In this document: piece after piece, positions 22,925-34,927 of the stretch | Layout: every line of letters begins with the position of its first letter | Position numbering within the stretch: the stretch's first letter is position 1 | Source of the DNA: Polytrichum commune | Lineage: Eukaryota; Streptophyta; Polytrichopsida; Polytrichales; Polytrichaceae | Length of the DNA: 64,000 nt | NCBI GenBank assembly: GCA_950295325.1 | Contig: OX485807.1 | Span: 14,041,001-14,105,000 of the forward strand | Direction of reading: 5' to 3' | The notes under the pieces: generated by a model | Databases searched by the model: none | Told to the model about the DNA's origin: nothing | Seen by the model: the letters and a program-made list of their open reading frames with translations, nothing else | Program-made: the position numbers and the translations under genes

Positions 22925-24105
22925 GGTTTCAGAGTGAAAACCCGGAATCCCAAAACCTGGATTCTCCACAGGTTTTGAACACGTGGCAACATGAGAAGCA
23001 AAAACCCGAACACACTATCTTCGGGTAATTACGTCCTATCGAGGAAGGTCGGTCCACTTGGGCCTCAGAGTAAGGGTGGGGTTTTTTTTTTAATTGTTTT
23101 TTATTGAGACAAAAGCTGTCAGGCCAGTGCCAAAGCACAGGAGGTAGTTGACCATCTGGCACGTTTTCCATCAGGTAGAGAGGAGATTTCACAGCCGGGA
23201 ATTGAACCACCAACCTCTTCCTTGAGATTTGGGTATCTCTACACCATGAAGACCTCACCGAGGTTAAATTGAAAAGGTAACCAAATACAAGACCCGCAAA
23301 GGGGAGAGGCCAACAACGGCCATGACGGGCCAGGCCGATACCTAAGCAACTAATCGACATGGAACTAGCCACCGATGAGGTGGCAAGAAGGGGGGGCGCC
23401 AACCCCAAGGTGAGGCAGGTGGGTATCTCTACACCATGATATGGTAGTTTAGGATCGTCTCGGACAAAGGGTGAGTTTCCATGTAGGCCATTTGCCCATT
23501 ATATTCTAGAAAATAATGTGTCGAAGGTGTTTACATGTAGTTAAGCACAAGTTGTCATCCAACCACATTTTGGTGGTCTACTAAAATGTGAAGGGCCATG
23601 GATACGGGCCGCTAAATCTCCATGTGTCTACTAAAAAATCTCTAAGTTACAAGTGCCAATCACGAAAGATTTTGAAGGCCGGTGTTAGAAAGAGAAGGAG
23701 GTTTTAACATGAAGGAGAAGATCAATAAGTGGAAGTTAATAAGTGAACCTCAATTTGAGAAGATGAAATTTGCTAGTTGACACATACTAGTCCTACCCCA
23801 CCATATTCCCTCTACATCTGGACAAGTTTGTCCTTATTCACACTAGAGTGTGGTGGGTGAGCGGTGTGCATGGAAACTCACCCTAACAACCCAAAATCTC
23901 AAAAACTTGGGTTTCACACAACTTTTGGAAACGTGCAAATTGAGAAGCAAGATCCAACATACCACCCCTGGCAAATGACAGTCCACTAGGGTTTCAGGGT
24001 GAGACCCTAAAACCCCAGAAACTCGGGCTCCACCCACGTGGCACCTTGAAAAGCGAAACCCACAAACACCATCCCAAGCAAATTACTGTCCCATCAAAAA
24101 TAAAA
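22925..24105. repeat. Three diverged units of an approximately 110-bp repeat
   Basis: Units near 22925-23035, 23870-23985 and 24000-24105 share CAGAGTGAAAACCC / CAGGGTGAGACCCTAAAACC, an ACGTGGCA or ACGTGCAA element, GAGAAGC, and a GCAAATTACTGTCC end. Two contain the G-box core CACGTG (22980-22985 and 24035-24040). Confidence 0.7.
23080..23300 (-). mobile_element. Candidate SINE
   Basis: On the minus strand GGTGGTTCAATTCCCGG gives a polymerase III B box. An A-box-like TGGTGTAGAGATACCC lies about 38 bases upstream, and the downstream end has AATAAAAAACAATTA plus an A-run (the T-run at 23083-23093 on the plus strand). The A-box segment is present a second time at about 23410-23440, suggesting a second partial copy. 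Target duplication not identified. Confidence 0.5.
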
Positions 24106-24120
24106 ATAAAAATAAAAATA
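24096..24120. repeat. (AAAAT)n microsatellite
   Basis: Repeats of AAAAT preceding the gag-like fragment. Confidence 0.85.
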
Positions 24121-24125
24121 GTAAA

Positions 24126-24347
24126 TTATCTCGACAAGGAGGGCCAGCACATGCTGATGTGTTGAACTTGGACAAGGTACCTATCTACATAAGTCCATAA
24201 TTCAAGGCTACAGTTCACATATTCTCTAACATACTCACCTTGTTGCAGCTTCTTCAAGTCAAAGTTAAGGAGAGCCTCCACGATGTAGAAATCATCGGTG
24301 AGCACATATTGGTAAAAGGTAGTGGTGTTCGTGATTTGATGGGTCAC
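24126..24347 (-). pseudogene. Possible retrotransposon gag fragment
   Basis: A 73-codon open frame contains LLNFDLKKLQQGEYVREYVN, which resembles the L-x-x-L-x-Q-G-x-V-x-E-Y pattern of plant retrotransposon gag proteins. No further gag or pol sequence is adjacent. Weak assignment. Confidence 0.3.
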
Positions 24348-24349
24348 TT

Positions 24350-26780
24350 CTCAATATATGAGATTGGTTCTCAAAAATATGAAGTTGAGAGATTTATTCA
24401 TTACTTGTAGATTATATGAATCCATAGTCCCCCCCCCCCGGATTCATTTTCCACATTATGAGGTACTTAGAGTGTGGCTCCCCCACAATACTAAGCTCTA
24501 GTGACATTAGCTCTTCACCAATCCCTATGCAAGTTTAGGAACAGCCTTCCTTCTTATGTGAGTTTTAATTGCAGCATCCTGTCAAAGAAAAAGTCCACGT
24601 CGCACCATAAACGTGAGCTGTCAAAGTCCAAAGTGAGTTTCTGATGAGTCAGCAGTTTCTTGTTATCCAAGTGCTGACATGGATACTTTAGCCTCGTCAG
24701 CTCACGACACATAGTCACCTAGTCAGCTATAGGGTTCAACACGTGGTTACCTATTAATAGATATATCCAGATATCTCCTGATTCTATTCTCGGACTCTCG
24801 AAGCCTCTGCACTTTGAAAACAGCGTTCAAGACTACATTTTTTAATTCTCTGGAGGCCGGACTCCAACAAGTCCAGGATGTAAGGAATATATCATTAACA
24901 AATGTGAATTGCTTGTAAAAGAGCCGGATTCAGCTTCTAAATCTGCATATTCAATGTACAACAATGAATTGTAGATTCAATTTATAGAACTTGTGGGTTC
25001 AGAAGAAAACTCTGTAGAAGCCTATGTGTCCAATACATATTGTCCTAGAAGACACAGGCAGTTTACAATTGCTGCTTCATGCCACAAGGTATTGAGCCAT
25101 TATCATTTCTAGGGAGTTGAAAACAGTAACCTCTTCTTAAAACCCCAATGTAGTGGCAAGTAAACATATAGATACTATTCCAAAATGCCAAGACTTGTGA
25201 GGAATTCCCATCTTTCAGAATGAAATATGAGAGCTTGAGAGCCTGAAACTCACTGCATCAGTATACAGAAGTAAAATGCCAAATTACAGACTTCACTCCC
25301 CAAGTTCACCAATCCATTCTGCACAATGGCAGGCAACAGTTTGTATGTGCAACTGCTTCAAACCATAAGAAAGGTAGGAAACCTAGGTCTCAGTCAAGTC
25401 TGCTGTGACCCTATATCTACTCCACAAGACACAAAGATTCAGTAGATGGTACTAGACAAGGCCTGGATTGAAGTGCACAATTGGCCCAGCATATCACACT
25501 AGAGTGCACTTTGAAAAAGAGGAAAAGAATCGCAGCGGGTGATGATGAGTCATGTGCCAAATTTGAACCACCATTGTACAAATAAAGTATGAATGTACAA
25601 ATGCACTCAGCAGAAATGTAGCTGCTACAGTGGAGAATGGCAGCGAACTATGAGTACTAAAATTCTACCAGTGTGCACGGTGCTGGATCAGAACAGCAAC
25701 GAAAATCTTGTTCACTCAAACCTCCTCTAGGTTCTAATTATCTGTGGAACAGGAACTGCACATTCCGAAGAATCATATTGTTTGTCCAGGGCTGAATAAA
25801 GAGAAACTGACCCAACAGCTCCGCAGAAAACATAAGGTTGTTACAGCCTCAGTTCCTATGAAACCTAAGTAGCCGCACTTCGCTCATCTCCAGATTTTAA
25901 TCCTGCATCAAACCAGAACCACACTTCTCAATTAATTGGTGAAACTCCATACTTACTTAAGTCCTCACTGAACATCCCGAAACCAATCATGTCTTCAATG
26001 ACTCAACTTCAACCCACTCAGAACTTAACTTGTGTTATGGTAGACACAAGGCAAATTAGAATTCTTGAAGTACCAATAACAAACTACAGACCTCTCTACA
26101 AGTAAAAGCAGCAGAAATCATTAATCGTTTCAGGACATTACATACTCATGCAATCTTTTTCCAAGCAGTACTTCTCATATGATCACAAAATGAAGTGAAG
26201 CACAAGCCTAAAAACTAAACCAACAAAGCACTAGTTTCATAAAGAACCACAAGTAAACAAACTCGCCAAAGAACAAAGGAGGCGGCCTTAGCAAGTGTAT
26301 AAAAGATTGTCCCAATATATGGCACAATCTTAGTTGGAGTGGCTACCCGAGATACACATATGAACCCAACTCATATCCCGTGCGATACCAATAAACTTGC
26401 ATGCCATGTTAGAAACTTGCATGTCATGAGGGGACTGAGACTTCACAAAGGCTTTGAACAAAGTAAGATTAGGGTTCTTCTACTACTCAACAGAAAGTAC
26501 ATAACAAAAGGGAAAAAGTCGTGGTCTTGCTAGTTGGTGGGCAATTGTTGGCAAATTCTGTCACAATCCTGGGCCAATTAAACATATTCCAGGTAGCCAC
26601 CTCCAACAAGGACTGTGCTCAATATACAGCTGAACAGAATCCCAGGTGCATGGATAAAGTTTACATCAACATTGAAGTGCACCATTCACCACCTGGCCAT
26701 TTGAATGTGACGAAAGCACCGATAAATCTCTTCCTAAGATCTCAAATAAACCTCTACAACCTATTGCAGGTATCAAAGGT
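24350..26780. other. Spacer downstream of the bZIP gene
   Basis: Starts with a C-run near 24429. A stretch at 24580-24800 has ATGAGTCA- and CACGTG-type sites and could be an old regulatory or repeat sequence. The rest shows no recognisable coding. The 3'UTR of the bZIP must lie at its right end. Confidence 0.45.
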
Positions 26781-26783
26781 CTC

Positions 26784-28225
26784 TCACAACATTGAATTAG
26801 ACCTATGTTCATGAGCAATTGCCATCCATTCATGATTGATTTGTGACCTTGCACCTGCAGGGCATGGCTGCCAACATGTCATAATTTGGTTCCATGCCTT
26901 CAATTTATTACAGCAGAAGAGGAAAGAAAGAGATAGAGAAATTTCTCACCAGAAGCCTTGTCCGCTTTGGAAAGAACATTTCCATTGCCCATGTTTGCCG
27001 CCGCGTCAATCATTTCCTTGTCAGTGGCATGGATCTCTTTTGTTGCGGCAGCGGACTGTATTGCTGGAATGGCATCTGAGGCTGGGCTGGTGCGCAGCTG
27101 CTGCATCAAACTTTCATTCTCACCCTGTAATCTCTTGCATTCTTCTGTCACCCGCGTCAATTCTGCCCGCAACGTCACATTTTCAACCGTCAACATGTCG
27201 ACTCGCGTCTCAAGCTCCTCACACTCGGCCTGTTTCCGCAACCTCGACCGCCTCGCCGACTCCCTATTGGATTGCTTCCTGCGTTGCCGCTTCAGCTCCC
27301 TCTCATCGTGAAGCCACAGCTCGGTGGGCGGGCCATTTGTCGTCGGGCTCCCAGAGAGCTGCTGCTTCGCCGGCTTCGCAACTGCAGGCACCGATCCTGC
27401 ACTCCAGTAATCCAAGCTCATATCCAAGCTGCCACCTGCCTGACCCCCCACGCCCACGGATGACGGCGTTCCCGGAATAACACCACCAGGAGGCACCATG
27501 TATCCTCCTCCTCCAGCTGCTCCTCCTGCACCACCACCCTCCATAGCCATAAGCTCAATGAACCTACGCTTAGGCAACATGTTCTGCTCATTCTCGTCAC
27601 GGCTACCCTCCGTCGACCCATCGCTACCTGTCTCATTCTCTTCGCCATTGCTGCTGTGCGAGACACCATTCCGTTGCTGTTTTCCTGCTCCTCCATCCGT
27701 GCCCACCTTCAACAACTGCAAGCTACCCCTACTGCCCTTGGATCTCCTCAAGGGCGTCACCTTGCCACCGCCACCATCCCTAGCCTCAGGCTTGGACTCC
27801 GTTTGCTCGCCACCAGCCATTGCCATTGCCTCCCCTCCTTGCGGCGGGGCGCCATACTGCCCATACATGGGATGGGCATACATTGCTCCAGGGGGATACA
27901 TGGCCCCATATGTGGGATGCGGTCCACCGTAAGGTGGCGGCATCATGGGCTGCCCTGCCCACATGTAAGGATGTGGAAACCCTGCAGGCGGCTGTGCCCC
28001 TGCCTGGTAATAGGCCTGGAAAGCTGCGGCCCATTCACTATATCCTGGGGCACCTGCAACAGCGGCTGTGGCGACCGCCTGCTGTTGTTGTTGCTGCTGT
28101 TGCTGTTGTTGTTGTTGTTGTTGCTGCTGCTGCTGCTGCTGTTGTAGCTGGGAGTCTTGATGGTGAAGTATGACTGGTGCCGCGGCAACAGACGTTGAAG
28201 CCGGTGCCATCGTGGAGGTTTTCAT
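26784..28225 (-). CDS. G-box-binding-factor type bZIP transcription factor
   Basis: Predicted nuclear bZIP of the plant GBF / HBP-1a group, which binds CACGTG (G-box) sites as dimers. Two coding exons: 28225-26950 and 26854-26784 (donor G|GTGAGA, acceptor CTGCAG|GT), giving 448 residues. Residues 28-49 are 22 consecutive Gln. Residues about 60-120 are the Pro/Tyr/Gly-rich multifunctional mosaic region (WAAAFQAYYQAG, FPHPYMW, PPPYG, MYPPG). A Ser/Asp/Glu-acidic stretch and GNG-like Gly tracts follow. The basic region has N320 and R328 in NRESARRSR (320-328) and is followed by a leucine zipper to about 377. The C-terminal tail after the splice is short. Nearly all of the protein, including both signature domains, is in one exon, unlike the many-exon GBF genes known from flowering plants. 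The start codon lies 35 bases past an acceptor shared with the lipase gene. Confidence 0.9.
28079..28144 (-). repeat. Polyglutamine-coding CAG/CAA tract
   Basis: 22 glutamine codons of mixed CAG and CAA type. Mixed codons usually limit slippage, but the inner part has six consecutive CAG. Confidence 0.95.
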
Positions 28226-28251
28226 GGCCTTGGAGGCTGCTGGCGGAGTGG

Positions 28252-29810
28252 TGCTATCCCCTGCCCCGATCCAAAAAACAGTTGAGAGAGAGAGACGAGA
28301 GAGAGAGAGAGAGCTCTGTAATGCCAGAAGCTAACCAAAGAAAACTTCACATCAAATATCCTTGTGAGTATCACTGTTCAAACCACACTTACAGATGAAG
28401 GTAACCAGTAAGCCATGAAATAAAAATCACAACGCATATTTAATCCAAAGCTTTTAGAGTTACATACACACAACAACAAACAGATCAAAAAGGAAGCAAT
28501 CCGGAATTATAACGTATTAAAAAACAAATCGCAGATGTGGCAATAGCCAAATGGTGACAAGCCATTTCACCAGGGGCCATGCATCCACAACATTCCCACT
28601 AGAGAAAATTCGAGCAAATTGTTGCATGGCATGTGTACTAAGACCTGAATTCATCGACACAAGAAAACCAGGAGAGTAGTAAAGAGATAACCCTGAAGTA
28701 AGGAAAACAGAGGCCATGAGGTTTTGTTTATTCGAACAAAACACGCTATTTTGGTAAAAGGGCTTTGACAAGCTCCATCAAACCTAAAACCAACCCATCA
28801 CTAAATAAATTCCCTTTAAGTTTCAGAAACATCTGATTTCCGAATTACTGCAATTCCTGCCACACTAAACTAATTAGAGAGAGAGAGGGTTTAGGGCTCA
28901 TCCCAGGGTTTCAGCTACAGATCCCTCCTCTTTTAAACTTGCAGCCAGTAACCTGGATAAATCTATTGATGCAGAAATTGCCTCTAAGGTTTTAGGATTT
29001 GCACAGCACAATTTCGACATAGCATTTGCTTGCATCGATCGTGGCTTCAGTGTCCGAAACTAAAGCTGCTGCAATTAGCAAAAGAGGATTCTGCCCCGAG
29101 TTGACAAAATCCCTGCCACAGTAACCTCAAGAAGAAAGAGGGTTTAGGATTCCTCCGAGGGTTTCAGATACCAAGTAGTGCCCTGGACAAATTTATTGAT
29201 GCAGATTTTGCCTATATTAGGGCTATCTCGCTTGGCCGAAGGGCAACGAAGAATGCTTTCTCTCGCAGGAGGAACCGTGGGTGGATTACCAGCAATACGC
29301 GAAGAATTACTATCCATATCTCTAATCTCTCGAAGGCTTGGATAATGTAGAAAATTAGGAAATAGTTGTGATTCCACGCATACGAGAACAAAGGAAGGTC
29401 CCACGCACCATGATTGACGCCTTCGCGGGAAACCTTGTCATCTCCATCCAGTGCCCGGCGCTCACCAGAAACCTTGTCATCTCCATCGTTGCTGTTGCTC
29501 TTCTTCTTTGCTTCGGGTATCGACATCCTTTTCGGGTCTGTGTTGGTCTTCTCCTCTGCTGATGGTGCACTCTCTCATCAGAGTACCAAACAGCAGCAGA
29601 GCAACTCTCGTCGAAGGTCCTCTGTTTTTCTGCGCCTCACAATCGAGTACTGCACTGCACAAATTCAAGAAAATTCTTCCCGAGATCGGGTACAATCGAT
29701 CCACCAACTGAGTCCTCCTCCTCCAGCTCAAGCCCTATCAGCAACAAGTAAGCTTAAATTATCACCCCCAATTCTTCAAATCCCAATCATGACCCAATCC
29801 GACAAGGAAC
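28252..29810 (-). repeat. 5' leader/upstream block of the bZIP (duplicate 2)
   Basis: Near-identical to 21129-22678, including the acceptor TTTTTTGGATCGGGGCAG that precedes the bZIP start exon. Differences seen are scattered substitutions, a longer GA microsatellite (about 28285-28313) and single-base indels. Identity ends at GACAAGGAACTG. It is presumed to supply the promoter and first exon of the bZIP. Confidence 0.92.
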
Positions 29811-30860
29811 TGCTCGTGAGCTTCTGAAAAGCTCCCTCTCACCAAACCCTTGATGCTTCTTCTTACGATGATGCTCGCTCCCACTCTCACCGCGCGCTTC
29901 TTCCTCCTCCTGCCATGAGTGATGATGATGCCAAAACACACTAACCGAAAGCAAATCACCTGCGAGGCTGAAAATACTCAATCACGGGACACATTGCGAG
30001 AGCAGGAGCAGAAGAAGCTCGTATTTCCACCCTCCTCCCTCACACCATCATCCCCCATCTCAAGCGCCATGCTCATCTCGTCGCAAGCAAGCTCATAATC
30101 ATCAACATAGCATCATCAAGAAAAATTCCCACAGCAAGCTACCAACCCTCAATCCCTCCGCCCTCCTCGCCCTCCTCAATCATCAACATGCTTACAGACG
30201 GCAGCGCAACAGATCAAATTTCAAACCCTCGCTCGCTCCATTGGGAATCTATCAATCAAAAAGATCATACAATCTAGAATCCTGCGCAAAATAGGACGGA
30301 CTTCCTCTTCCTTCCTTCTTCCCTCCCTCGAGAATGACACGGCGCCCCCGTGTAACCCTGCCGACACTTTTGTCTTTTTTTTCTTTTTTTTTGGGTGCCT
30401 GGGAGTTGGGGCCTCCGAAAACAGAAGGCAGTAAGGGGAAGGTGGAAGGCGATGAGGGGAGCGGCGACTAACGAGCGAGCGAGCGAGCTAAGTTAGCCGC
30501 GAACGGGAGTCCATGCAAGCAAGCAAACAGACAAAGATCGCAGGAGGGGTGGTTCCACGTCCTCCGCGAATTTCACCAAAGCTGGAGGCAAGGATGCTGA
30601 CCTGCGAGCCCTCGCTGCGTCGCCGTGGAAAGCCCAACACCACATGGCCACCCAACCTCTGGCTATGGCGTCCGAGCTGGAGATTCTTCCCCCTCGTCCC
30701 AAACCCTAGCCTCCGGCCCCTATCCCCGCCCCCGAACCCCCTTCCACCGCCCCCTATCTCCGCACCCAACTCGCCCCTCGTGGACGGACGGACGGACGGA
30801 CGGACGGCAGGCACGCATTTCTCATCCGTTCAGCACTTATGTCCTCCTCTCCTAATATAG
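29811..30860 (-). promoter_or_regulatory. GC-rich stretch, possible original upstream region of the bZIP
   Basis: The right part (30340-30860) is GC-rich and has simple repeats, GCGAGCGAGCGAGC (about 30473-30489) and (GGAC)n (30782-30808). It also contains a telo-box AAACCCTA (30701-30708), common in plant 5' leaders. On the minus strand GCTCGCAG|GTCAGC could be a donor. This may be the ancestral first exon of the bZIP, now separated from it by the duplicated block. Inference only. Confidence 0.35.
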
Positions 30861-30864
30861 AACC

Positions 30865-32010
30865 CGTGGCTAGGAAAAGGAGCTCTAAAATTATCTAGTG
30901 TGAGTTATGTTTGATAATCGCGTCTTTCTCTCTTTTATTGTTCTTTGTATTCTTATTCTTACTTTCACATCTTCTTCTTTTTTGCTTTAGATTTTTTTTT
31001 TTGGTATGGTTGTTTTTTCATCCACAAATGCCCTCCTTTCATCAATTACTTTTCATGCAATATTAAATTAAATTCCATATCTCATCCATTTAGTATTTAT
31101 GTGCTCCTCTCGTAAACATGCTAGTCAAAACAAGTGTTCCTATTTTTTGCCTCCATGAAGCAAGATTATGCCGAGTATAATAAAGTGATTCTCTAATTAT
31201 TGAAATAGCAGGGCAAGTAAATAAAATAAGGCAGCATGGATTAACAAGTCACTGCCCAACTCCTCATCAAATCTAATGTATATAGTAAAAGACAATAGCA
31301 ATCCAAACACGGGTTTGTACACACTTTCCAGTCTCGAATCCACGGCACTTCCAATTTCAAGAAGTGCATTGCCTTAGGGCCTTGTCACATGACTAGAGGT
31401 CCTCCTAGCACTTACCAACGTGTCGAATAAAGAGAAGTCCTTGGTGAATCTCAACAGCAATCATCTATAACCACCAACTTAAACGAAGGATCGGTTACGA
31501 TGAGTCAAGGACACTTTTTAGGGTTCCGGTTCAGGTACGGAATTCTTTGTGGCACATAATGTGTTTGAAATGGCAAAAAAACAGATAACCACACACTCCC
31601 CAAACACTACATTATAGTACTTGGGAGTCCTTGTTGTCCACGAGTGAAAGACAATGATGGAATTAATGTGTGTCCAACACCTTGAGTCTTCCCCTAAGTT
31701 TCCATAAAGATTTCCGACCAACATATAAAATAAAATAGTCACCTTATATCAAAACTAGCACCAAAACAAATAATCACCCACATTAGTTGTTGTTTTTTTA
31801 ATATATATATATATATATATATATTTTGGTCCACTTTATTTTCTACTAGAAACTTAGCTTGGGGTGAAAATTAATGTGACCCACATCGATTCTCATTACG
31901 GAATTTAGCATGGACTCTAAAAAAACCACTATAACCCACAACAATAGAACTATTTAGTGAAGTTACAAATCAACTGGTTCATTTTCTTAAATACCAATAA
32001 AAAAATGAAA
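30865..32010. other. Spacer, no gene seen
   Basis: A+T-rich DNA with an (AT)n run at 31800-31823. No coding or element termini recognised. Confidence 0.5.
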
Positions 32011-32021
32011 ACTCTAGGAAA

Positions 32022-34890
32022 TCAGTTATAGCATATTCTAGAAAAAATCCTACTTTGAATAAAAAAATAAAGGAATAACCAAAGCATTTCCATGAATAAC
32101 CGATCGAGATTAAAGAAAGGATTCGTATTTACCAAGTTCAACTCAAATTTCTCCCTGTTCATGTTGGGAATGGTCATTTTTCCATGCCACAAAAGCTGCT
32201 GGCACCTTGTGAAAAAAGCGCTTGGTCCGGAACTTTCCGGCCTCTTCCAGTCATCACGTGAAAAGACTCTTATTAGGTAGGTGTATCCACTCTCCTGTGC
32301 TTTGGTAATGGTTTCAGGAGCCCTTAATACTGAAGCCATAAATTCACATATTGATGCTCTTTCTGTCCGGAGCCTTACTTGAAGATTCAACACCCTATCA
32401 CACGAACCCCATGCATCTAAAATCCAAACGAAAAATAGGAAAGAAAGGCAAAGTAATGTTTTATGTGGGCCTTAGGGGGTCAAACTCTTTCTCGTTGGTT
32501 ACCTCGACTCAATTTGAGCAGTATATGGATGGCAAGGCTTCTAGTCAAAAATATGCATTGAAAGACGACGTGTTATAATAGAGTTGTTCGTGAAGTAAAG
32601 TGGGTGAGACCATGGGTTTCGTTCCAGATCATGAGTTTATGAGAATTAACACAAAGTCACTCAGGTTTTCTAAATGCTTAAATTATCATTCATAAAGAGT
32701 GATGTCAGCCTATATATATAAAATTGGCTTTCTAGTGTGTCCTACGAGGATGCGTGGGCCAAGCTAGCCTTGCATGGGTTGATCCGGGATTAAGGACAAC
32801 GAGTCCCATGTCCATACCCGCTTTTAGATCCTAGAATTCTCTCAAATTTTGAGAGATGGGAAGAGGAGGTTTCAAAATTTGCACCGAATCTTCAAAATAG
32901 GCTCTGAAACACGATGAGCTAACGGGCTCTTAATTGAAAGTTTTCTCAAAGAAGGATCGAACCCATGATTTCTCTCTCTTTGAGGGACTTTACGGATTAC
33001 GCTAATGAGACTGGACATAGTTTGAATGGCCATTTTAGGCTCAGTGGTTAACACAATTGGGAAGGTCTATGTGATCGTTTTAAATAGAAAGAGAATCTTG
33101 ACTTAGAATGTTTGCATCTCAACACTTCAATATTGAAACTTGAAAATGACGATGTGATTCAAACTGCTAACTCGATGAGACCATTCCCAATCCGATCGAC
33201 CAAAATTCTCAGTGGAATTGGAAGTGACAAAGAAAGGCCACATACCTTGTGCGGCACAACGGGGAGAGGAGGATACAGGAATTTGAGCATTCGAAGTAAG
33301 AGAGAATTACAAACGCCTAAGCAAGCAGTGATGACTCTCTGAGCATTCGGTGTGAAAGCACTTTCAGCCGTTTCTGATGCTCCTTTTCCGGACCTGTCTT
33401 CTGCGTGATTATTGTGAACGGTCAAATTGTGAACGTCAAGAAATTAAGCAACCGAGGTTGCTTGGTCTGACTCGGCATCGGGACAGGGTCACGAAAACAG
33501 ATCGTACGTACCGCGCTGCCTCTCTCATCAATTCTCTGAGTGCAGATCCTGCAGTGCTGCGGCCTGGCTAACCTGCGCCACCAAGTCATCCTGCTTCCAA
33601 TGACTTCAGAAACCCTAGCATCAAAGCACGTCACAACATGAAGTACAGCAGAAGATCCAACTTCCAAGAACCAGGAACCAAGAATCAAAGTACAACATGA
33701 ATGCTAAAGGTTGCGAACCCTGGAGGTCCGCGGTGTAAATGAAGGGGGCTTTCGGTCCAAGGTCAAGAATCAAGATGGACACATGTATACGTAGTACGAA
33801 CCCATGCTGGGAAGAAAATTCAATGATATAGCATTTGATATAAATCGCACAAGGATTCATTGATAGTCTCTCATTGCGGCAGGAGAGTAGACATTAATGG
33901 CGAAGGGGAAGAGTTTTCTTGAACCAAAACACTTTGCACAAGCCTTGGAAGTCACTGTACGGTTCTGTGAAAACTCTCAAACCTATATATTCTACCTGCA
34001 CAAAATGCATTATGTGAACATTATGCATCAAGACACGTCAAAGTACAGAAGAAGAAAACCTCCAAGACAGAACCAAGAATCAAAAGCACTACATGAATGT
34101 TCAAAGATTGCGAACCTGCAGAACCATGCTGTAAATGAAAAAGGATCTCAGTGCAAGGTTAATCTCTATACGCTTTTAGCATGTTCGAACTATTCCCTCT
34201 TTACATTACATGAGATAAAACCTTCATCACACTCTTTCCAATTTAGTTTGTTGTCCATGTGTCAAGAAGAATAACCTTGCAAGACAACAAGCTACCACAA
34301 TCTACACAAAAAAAAAAAAAAAAAAAAAAAAGGTCAGCTAACAATCTACATTAACTGTATACAAATTTCAAAACTCCGTATCCAATGACAGGTCAAATCA
34401 GGCTCCGAAAGCATTTAGGGCTTTAAGATGGACAAATGTATGCCTACCCGTGCTTGGCCGAAACTTCAGTGACATAGTACGTCATTCAAATCACACATGG
34501 ATTCAGTGACAATAATAGCATCTCATTGCGACAGGAGAAAAGACACAAATGGCCAAGGGAAAAGAAAAAGAAAAACTAAAAATTAAAATCAAGATTAACA
34601 AATCAATTTGCACAAGCATTGGAAGTTACCATACGGCTCTGTGAAACTCTCAAATCTATCATCCCTCAACGCCTGTGCTGCTCCTGTTTTTCAAGCGACC
34701 TTCGATTTGCGAGCTCACTGGACAGGATTTATAAGCACTTAATCATCCAGTATGCTAACACCAACATTTAGTCCTCCGTGAGTCTTGTGGTATTGATTTC
34801 CAAACTGAAAGCAACACATGAGCACAGCAGCAAGAAGGCTGATGTAAGCCTGAATTCGGTGGCAAACTATCCCGATTCCGAAAATGCTCC
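32022..34890 (-). pseudogene. Fragments of a second class-3 lipase gene
   Basis: Collinear, decayed pieces of the gene at 15.7-21 kb. The exon-7 equivalent (about 32430-32260) keeps the TTTTAG acceptor, a Trp at the same place, and TITKAQESGY (intact gene TITKAKESGY). The exon-6 equivalent (about 33595-33520) reads DDLVA-QVS-AA-LQDLHSE and then hits stops. The exon-5 end occurs twice, as DLGPKAPFIYTADLQ (about 33770-33725) and INLALRSFFIYSMVLQ (about 34165-34110). The exon-4 equivalent (about 34720-34660) is barely readable. No GHSLGAG nucleophile motif is present. The intron sequence CAAGAACCAAGAATCAAAG is conserved at 18181, about 33668 and about 34065, showing an internal tandem duplication. 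An A-run of about 24 lies at 34308-34331. Confidence 0.8.
33000..33135 (+). repeat. Dispersed repeat R1, fragment e
   Basis: TTTTAGGCTCAGTGGTTAAC...ATGTGATCG...GAGAATCTTGACTTAGAATG matches the part of copy d at about 46476-46565. Confidence 0.55.
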
Positions 34891-34927
34891 CTATGAAGAA
34901 CCAAGTCATTGCTTTGCATCGAGCTAA

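Noticed and set aside
24625-24690. CTGATGAGTC resembling a hammerhead core
   Set aside because: No GAAAC partner after a stem II; sequence does not fold as a hammerhead.
27498-28173. Long plus-strand frames opposite the bZIP exon
   Set aside because: They are antisense to the Gly/Pro/Gln-rich bZIP coding sequence; poly-Leu/Ala/Val runs come from the CAG tract.
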